Of a stretch of DNA of 64,000 nucleotides, positions 60,178-64,000 are shown one piece after another. The DNA is taken from positions 1,444,001 to 1,508,000 of the forward strand of contig JAPFQT010000037.1 of the NCBI GenBank assembly GCA_027627225.1, in the 5' to 3' direction. Source of the DNA: Congeria kusceri. Its lineage: Eukaryota > Mollusca > Bivalvia > Myida > Dreissenidae. The position numbers and the translations under genes are program-made. The notes beneath the pieces were generated by a model that was given only the letters and a program-made list of their open reading frames with translations, was not told the DNA's origin and did not search any database. Every line of letters starts with the position of its first letter. Position 1 is the stretch's first letter.

Positions 60178-60530
60178 CTATTGCACTTTGAACACCAGGA
60201 TGTTGTTGTTGCCAAATTGTCCCACAATGATGGAGGCTGTGTGCCTGTTGTAGCAGACTGACTCTGGGTAACGCACTCCATCCCTGCCTGTAGCCACAGT
60301 GGTCAGCTTCTTCCTGCCCTCCCAATCCACCTGCATGATAGTGTCGGACTCCCATCCACAGACCAACACCTGGCCTGCAGGTGTCACATGTACAGCCTCT
60401 GGCCATTGTAGTTCAGGGTCCTCCAATGTAGAGAGTACTGACCCGTCCCTGGCCAGGGTGAGGAGCTTGTGCTGGGAGTGGTTGGTGATGTATATACGAT
60501 CCCCAGTGGGACTCACAGCACACCTCCATA
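60178..60530 (-). CDS. Last exon of the TRIM-type gene
   Basis: The acceptor reads TTTTGCAG just before TATGGAGGTG. The first two bases complete a Val codon begun in the previous exon, then WRCAVSPTGDRIYITN. It holds the last NHL blades and ends GQFGNNNILVFKVQ with TAG at 60180-60178. Confidence 0.88.
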
Positions 60531-63500
60531 CTGCAAAACAGAGTCACATCAAGATATTAAATTACTTTAAATGTTTAATAATGTTAATAAACAAACTGCA
60601 GTGACATCGTTTTAGTATTGTGTTGTTAAACAGACAATTACGCATCTTAAAGAGCTGCATAAAATCCAATAATAATAAATATTTTAGTGTGACAGGAAGG
60701 TTCTGTATCAGTTTATTGCCTAAAAGTTTGACACGTTGACTGGTGAGTTAGAATTTCATTTACCACAATTACACAGATGTAAACGATTACACGGTACAGT
60801 GAACATGTACACATGAATGTGTCAGCTGATGTAACTATATGCAGTAATAATGGATTTCCTATACATGTATACATGATTACAATATATTGACATATTAGTG
60901 AAATTGACACGAGCTGACATATTTCATACATGTGCACGTACAATATCGTGACTGTAGTTATGTTTGTAACATTTTACAACAGGAAAATAATGTTTCAAAA
61001 CAAAATGGGATTGGAACTTTTCTATATAGTTCTTCACCAGTTATAAAAGCCAGTAACTGTTGTTAATTTTATAATTTTATAAACATAAATAAGGAAATTT
61101 CTCAAATTTCAAATACAACAATTTGAGGTTTATTGATTTAATATAATGTTATGAAGCAATGTTAATTATAAAAATAATTATACATGTATAGTTATTTCCA
61201 AATCACAAAGTTTAAACAATAGGTCACAAGGTGTGTCATTGAAAAGCACTCAGTGTCTATTTATAGACATGCCATGTAGTGACAGTCAAAATACATGATT
61301 ACTCATATATATAAATCAATAATACTGAAAATCATTCTTAACTGCTGTTGTAAACTTAAACTGACACATGTACATTCGACAACTACGCAGTCTTACAATT
61401 ACTTTATGATACATATTTTTAATAATATCCGGATGAACCCGCCATGATTCTTACCTGTATAATCATATGATGTATCCTCATACAGCTTGCTGACCTGTTT
61501 CCCACTCAGCGTGTACTTGTACAGTGCAGTAGTAGAAGTGACATACAGGTCCCCCTGATGGTGGGCAATACCTCTACAGTGATGTTGTAATTGAAGCTTC
61601 CTGCCCTTCACCAGCTGCCCATTGTTGACAGAGATAAACTGGATCTCATGTGTGTTATCATCATTAACTGTAACAGCAACTTCACTCAGTCTTATATGAC
61701 ATATGTCCCATGGATTAGTTGACACATCACAATGAGTAAGCACCTTGTACTGCTGGTCCAGCAGCTTTAATTTCTTATTAATGCTGTCTACAACAAGAAT
61801 CTGGCCATCAGGGAGAACACAGACACCTGCGATACCACACTTGTCTGAATCACTTGGTATGCTCCCATCATACTCTGACTTTCCTTTAACAGTCAATACT
61901 TGGTCTGGGTTTCCCTGCACTGTCAATGGCTGGGTACTGTGTACAATCCTCCCCAGACCTGACAGTTTGGACAAGTACTGCTCAATGTCACTGTTAGGCT
62001 GGAATGTTAGTGAACTTTTAACCTGAACAGAGTTCTCCTTTAAATATGTTTCAGACTGTTGTATTTTGTCACTACATTTCTTGCTTGCTATAAAGGAGAG
62101 TTCTTTCATGCTCATATCACTTATGTCCTGAATGGCTTCATGCAGTATTTTCAAGTCGTCACGAAGCCTACTGCAGTTGTTCACATCAGTCTTGAGAGAA
62201 GCTTGCAGGCTTGTGAGTGTATTTTTCATTTCCTTCAAAGTGATTTTTTCAATATAGTCTAAAGTGTCATTTATTTTTCTGCGTGTTTCTTGTATTTTGT
62301 GTAATTGTTCATCATATGAACCCTGCAGTGACTTAATGCTGGTCTCCCAATTTGTTTGAACCTTGTTCATTTGTTCCTGAATTGTTTGAAGCTTCACTGA
62401 AAACTGCTGCAGGTCAGTTGACTGGGTTTTGCCACACTCAGATATAAGCGTCACTTTGGTGCACTGTCTGTAACAAAATACAGTATATTATAATAACGTG
62501 CCTAAAATAATTTGGCAGATTTTTCATTAAATTATAAGACAATACTATTATACATATTCTTATTTTAAAGCTTGTGAGATGGATGGTTTACATTGGCCAT
62601 TTCAAGACAATACCCATATATTCTTACACTGGATATTTACATGTTATTAGGCACATAAAATATAACAAGAAGCACAGGAGTGCCTGTATCGCTGCACTGG
62701 CTTGTTAAGTAAAGAGTGTCAGAAGCAAAAGGACCCTGATATACTATATAAGGAAAAAAGGTAACACCCACTGGAGGCCTTTTTAAAAAAATTAATCAAA
62801 AGGGTTGAATCATTTTGGCAGAGAACTTAATCCAAGCTGTGATTTCTAACATTAAGATCTTCAAAGTTCAAAATATAATCATATTAGGAAAAATGGTCCC
62901 ACCCCCAGGACCTAAACCATTTGAGCAACTTTGCTAGAGAACAACCCAAGGAACATTTCTGTCAAATTAGTTCGAAATCTAAAAAGTCGTTTGTGACAAA
63001 AATATTTCAAAACTTTCAATAAAGACATATAAGGTAAAAGGCCCCGCCTCCATGGCAGCTATACAACAGACCTTAACAGTTGGAGAAACTTTTGTAGTGA
63101 ACCACCCAAGGAACAGTGCTGCGAAAACTTATTCAAAGTTTTCAATACAGCCATAAAAGGGAAAATGGCCCCGCCCCCTGGCGACCATGTTTTTTTACAA
63201 TGGTAAAGGACCACCCAAGTAACATTTTACTTAAATTATCTGAACATCCACCCAGGGGTTAAGGATGAGATGTCATTTAAAGATTTTTTTATTTATGGCT
63301 CTGGTGGCCATTTTGTGCAGCGGACCGGGACGATTTGAACGACTTTGATAGAGAACAATCCAAGAAACATTTGTGTGAAGTTTCAGCAAAGTTGGCCGAC
63401 AGGTTTCGAAGGAGATGTCGTGTAAAGAAATTATCTACGGACGCACGCACACACAAACGATGGACGAACCGCCATGGCATAAGCTCGCTGGCCTTTGGCC

Positions 63501-64000
63501 AGTGGAGCTTAAAATGAATATGCCAGCATTTGAATAAAGGCTACCTTGTTTGCAAAGTAGTGAAGAAAACGCAATAATAGAATTGTAATAACTGAACATT
63601 TCTATATCAGCTACAATAGTTACAGGATCAACCCTCGATGTGTAGCCGGTATTGATCTTATAATTCAGGTAGTCAGTACCATTTAAACATTGGTATCCAG
63701 GTAAAACCAGGAAGTTTAAAACTGCATCTTTTCTGTTATATAAATATATTGGTTTCTCAAGCCACAAGTTTTGATATTGTCCTCAACTTAATTTTTGCTA
63801 ATAATAATTATCAGACTGAATCATATTAGTCTAAAAAGTTAATTGTTTAATAATAAAGATAATTGTTATGTGAACGATCATTTTAACAAAAATGTCTTAT
63901 GATACCTGTGATTAAGTAGAACACAATTTGAGCAGCAAAGTTGTCCGTGGTCTTTACAGAACATTTTCAATTTTTCATCTTTGTGAACTTCGCATTTCAA
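60178..64000 (-). CDS. B-box/coiled-coil/NHL (TRIM-type) protein, 5' end outside window
   Basis: Three exons join in phase: 64000-63906, 62467-61455 and 60530-60178. They give 486 residues plus a TAG stop. The first visible residues form a B-box zinc finger: CEVH, then FCKDH, LCCSNC and LNHRQC across the first junction. A long helical, Gln/Lys-rich segment follows (about residues 40-180, coiled coil). A C-terminal beta-propeller of NHL type follows: AGVCVLPDGQILVVDSINKK, RGIAHHQGDLYVTSTTALYK, CAVSPTGDRIYITNHSQHKL and VTPAGQVLVCGWESDTIMQV. Family members are mostly E3 ubiquitin ligases or RNA/protein scaffolds in the cytoplasm. A RING, which would give ligase activity, would lie upstream and is not visible. 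All splice sites are GT-AG and no lesion is seen, so the gene looks intact. Which TRIM it is cannot be told. Confidence 0.88.
60531..61454 (-). other. Intron of the TRIM-type gene, 924 bp
   Basis: Bounded by CAG/GTAAGAATC (donor) and TTTTGCAG (acceptor) on the minus strand. AT-rich, with no repeat or gene recognised inside. Confidence 0.8.
61455..62467 (-). CDS. Middle exon of the TRIM-type gene
   Basis: 1,013 bases, open throughout. The acceptor TTGTTACAG precedes ACAGTGCACC. It encodes QCTKVTLISECGKTQS, the coiled coil (for example EQMNKVQTNWETSIKSLQGS) and the first NHL blades, ending SYDYT before the donor GTAAGA. Confidence 0.9.
62468..63905 (-). other. Intron of the TRIM-type gene, 1,438 bp
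   Basis: Donor CACAG/GTATCATAAG and acceptor TTGTTACAG on the minus strand. More than half of it is a tandem-cored element listed separately. Confidence 0.8.
62740..63512 (+). mobile_element. Tandem-cored element in intron, related to families 1 and 2
   Basis: Degenerate monomers (CATATAAGGTAAAAGGCCCC, GGCAGCTAT..., CCACCCAAGGAACA) lead to a 3' domain close to family 1: GGCTCTGGTGGCCATTTTGT, GCAGCGGACCGGGACGATTT, then GACGCACGCACACAC. It ends in a hairpin at 63482-63509 with arms AGCTCGCTGGCC and GGCCAGTGGAGCT around TTT, followed by TAAAA. The arms differ entirely from those of family 1 but still pair. It lies opposite to the gene's strand. The 5' end is unclear. Confidence 0.65.
63906..64000 (-). 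CDS. B-box exon of the TRIM-type gene, partial
   Basis: 95 bases in the window, all open, encoding KCEVHKDEKLKMFCKDHGQL and CCSNCVLLNH. Spacing of Cys and His residues fits a B-box zinc-binding domain. The exon continues past the window edge. The donor is at 63905-63904. Confidence 0.85.

Overview
This window is AT-rich, repeat-dense animal DNA with intron-containing coding sequence. The best fit is a bivalve mollusc, perhaps a heterodont or dreissenid. This is inferred from a B-box/coiled-coil/NHL (TRIM-type) gene of the kind expanded in bivalves, from transposable elements with tandem-repeat cores like the molluscan 'pearl'/Helentron-like elements, and from tRNA-headed SINE-like repeats. 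No rRNA, convincing functional tRNA, CRISPR array or prokaryotic operon is visible. I ran no database search, so family names rest on motifs, termini and target-site duplications (TSDs).

Layout. 1-12.9 kb: non-coding, with a dispersed palindromic repeat family, SINE-like copies, several minisatellites (24, 26 and 93 bp) and a mariner transposase remnant at 11.9-12.3 kb. 12,974-18,914: a decayed DNA transposon with complex terminal inverted repeats (TIRs). It carries pieces of a MULE-like transposase, a SWIM-type zinc finger, and a Ulp1-like cysteine protease joined to a PHD finger. 19-31 kb: minisatellites, an inverted-repeat element, tRNA-like SINE heads and two tandem-cored elements. 31-33.4 kb: a three-level nest (palindromic repeat, then a pogo/Tigger-like element, then a tandem-cored element).

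35.5-53.5 kb: one roughly 1.1-kb tandem-cored element has been blown up to 18 kb by successive insertions. These are a 548-bp TIR element (6-bp TSD), a 1,552-bp TIR element (5-bp TSD), a 9.9-kb chimeric tandem-cored element and a 4.86-kb L1/Tx1-like LINE (14-16-bp TSD). The chimeric element holds a 167-bp satellite with higher-order structure and is itself hit by an 879-bp hAT-like MITE with an 8-bp TSD. 53.5-59.6 kb: a SINE, another tandem-cored element, and a minus-strand LINE reverse-transcriptase remnant. 60.2-64.0 kb: the only clearly intact host gene, on the minus strand, with three visible exons of a B-box/coiled-coil/NHL protein. Its 5' end lies beyond the window.

The most striking theme is a set of tandem-cored element families with unrelated core repeats. 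Several share the same plan: a GAGGGCC-type 5' end, tandem ~140-170-bp monomers, a GACGGAC-rich tail, and a near-terminal hairpin whose arms differ between families but stay base-paired, followed by CTAAAA or similar.
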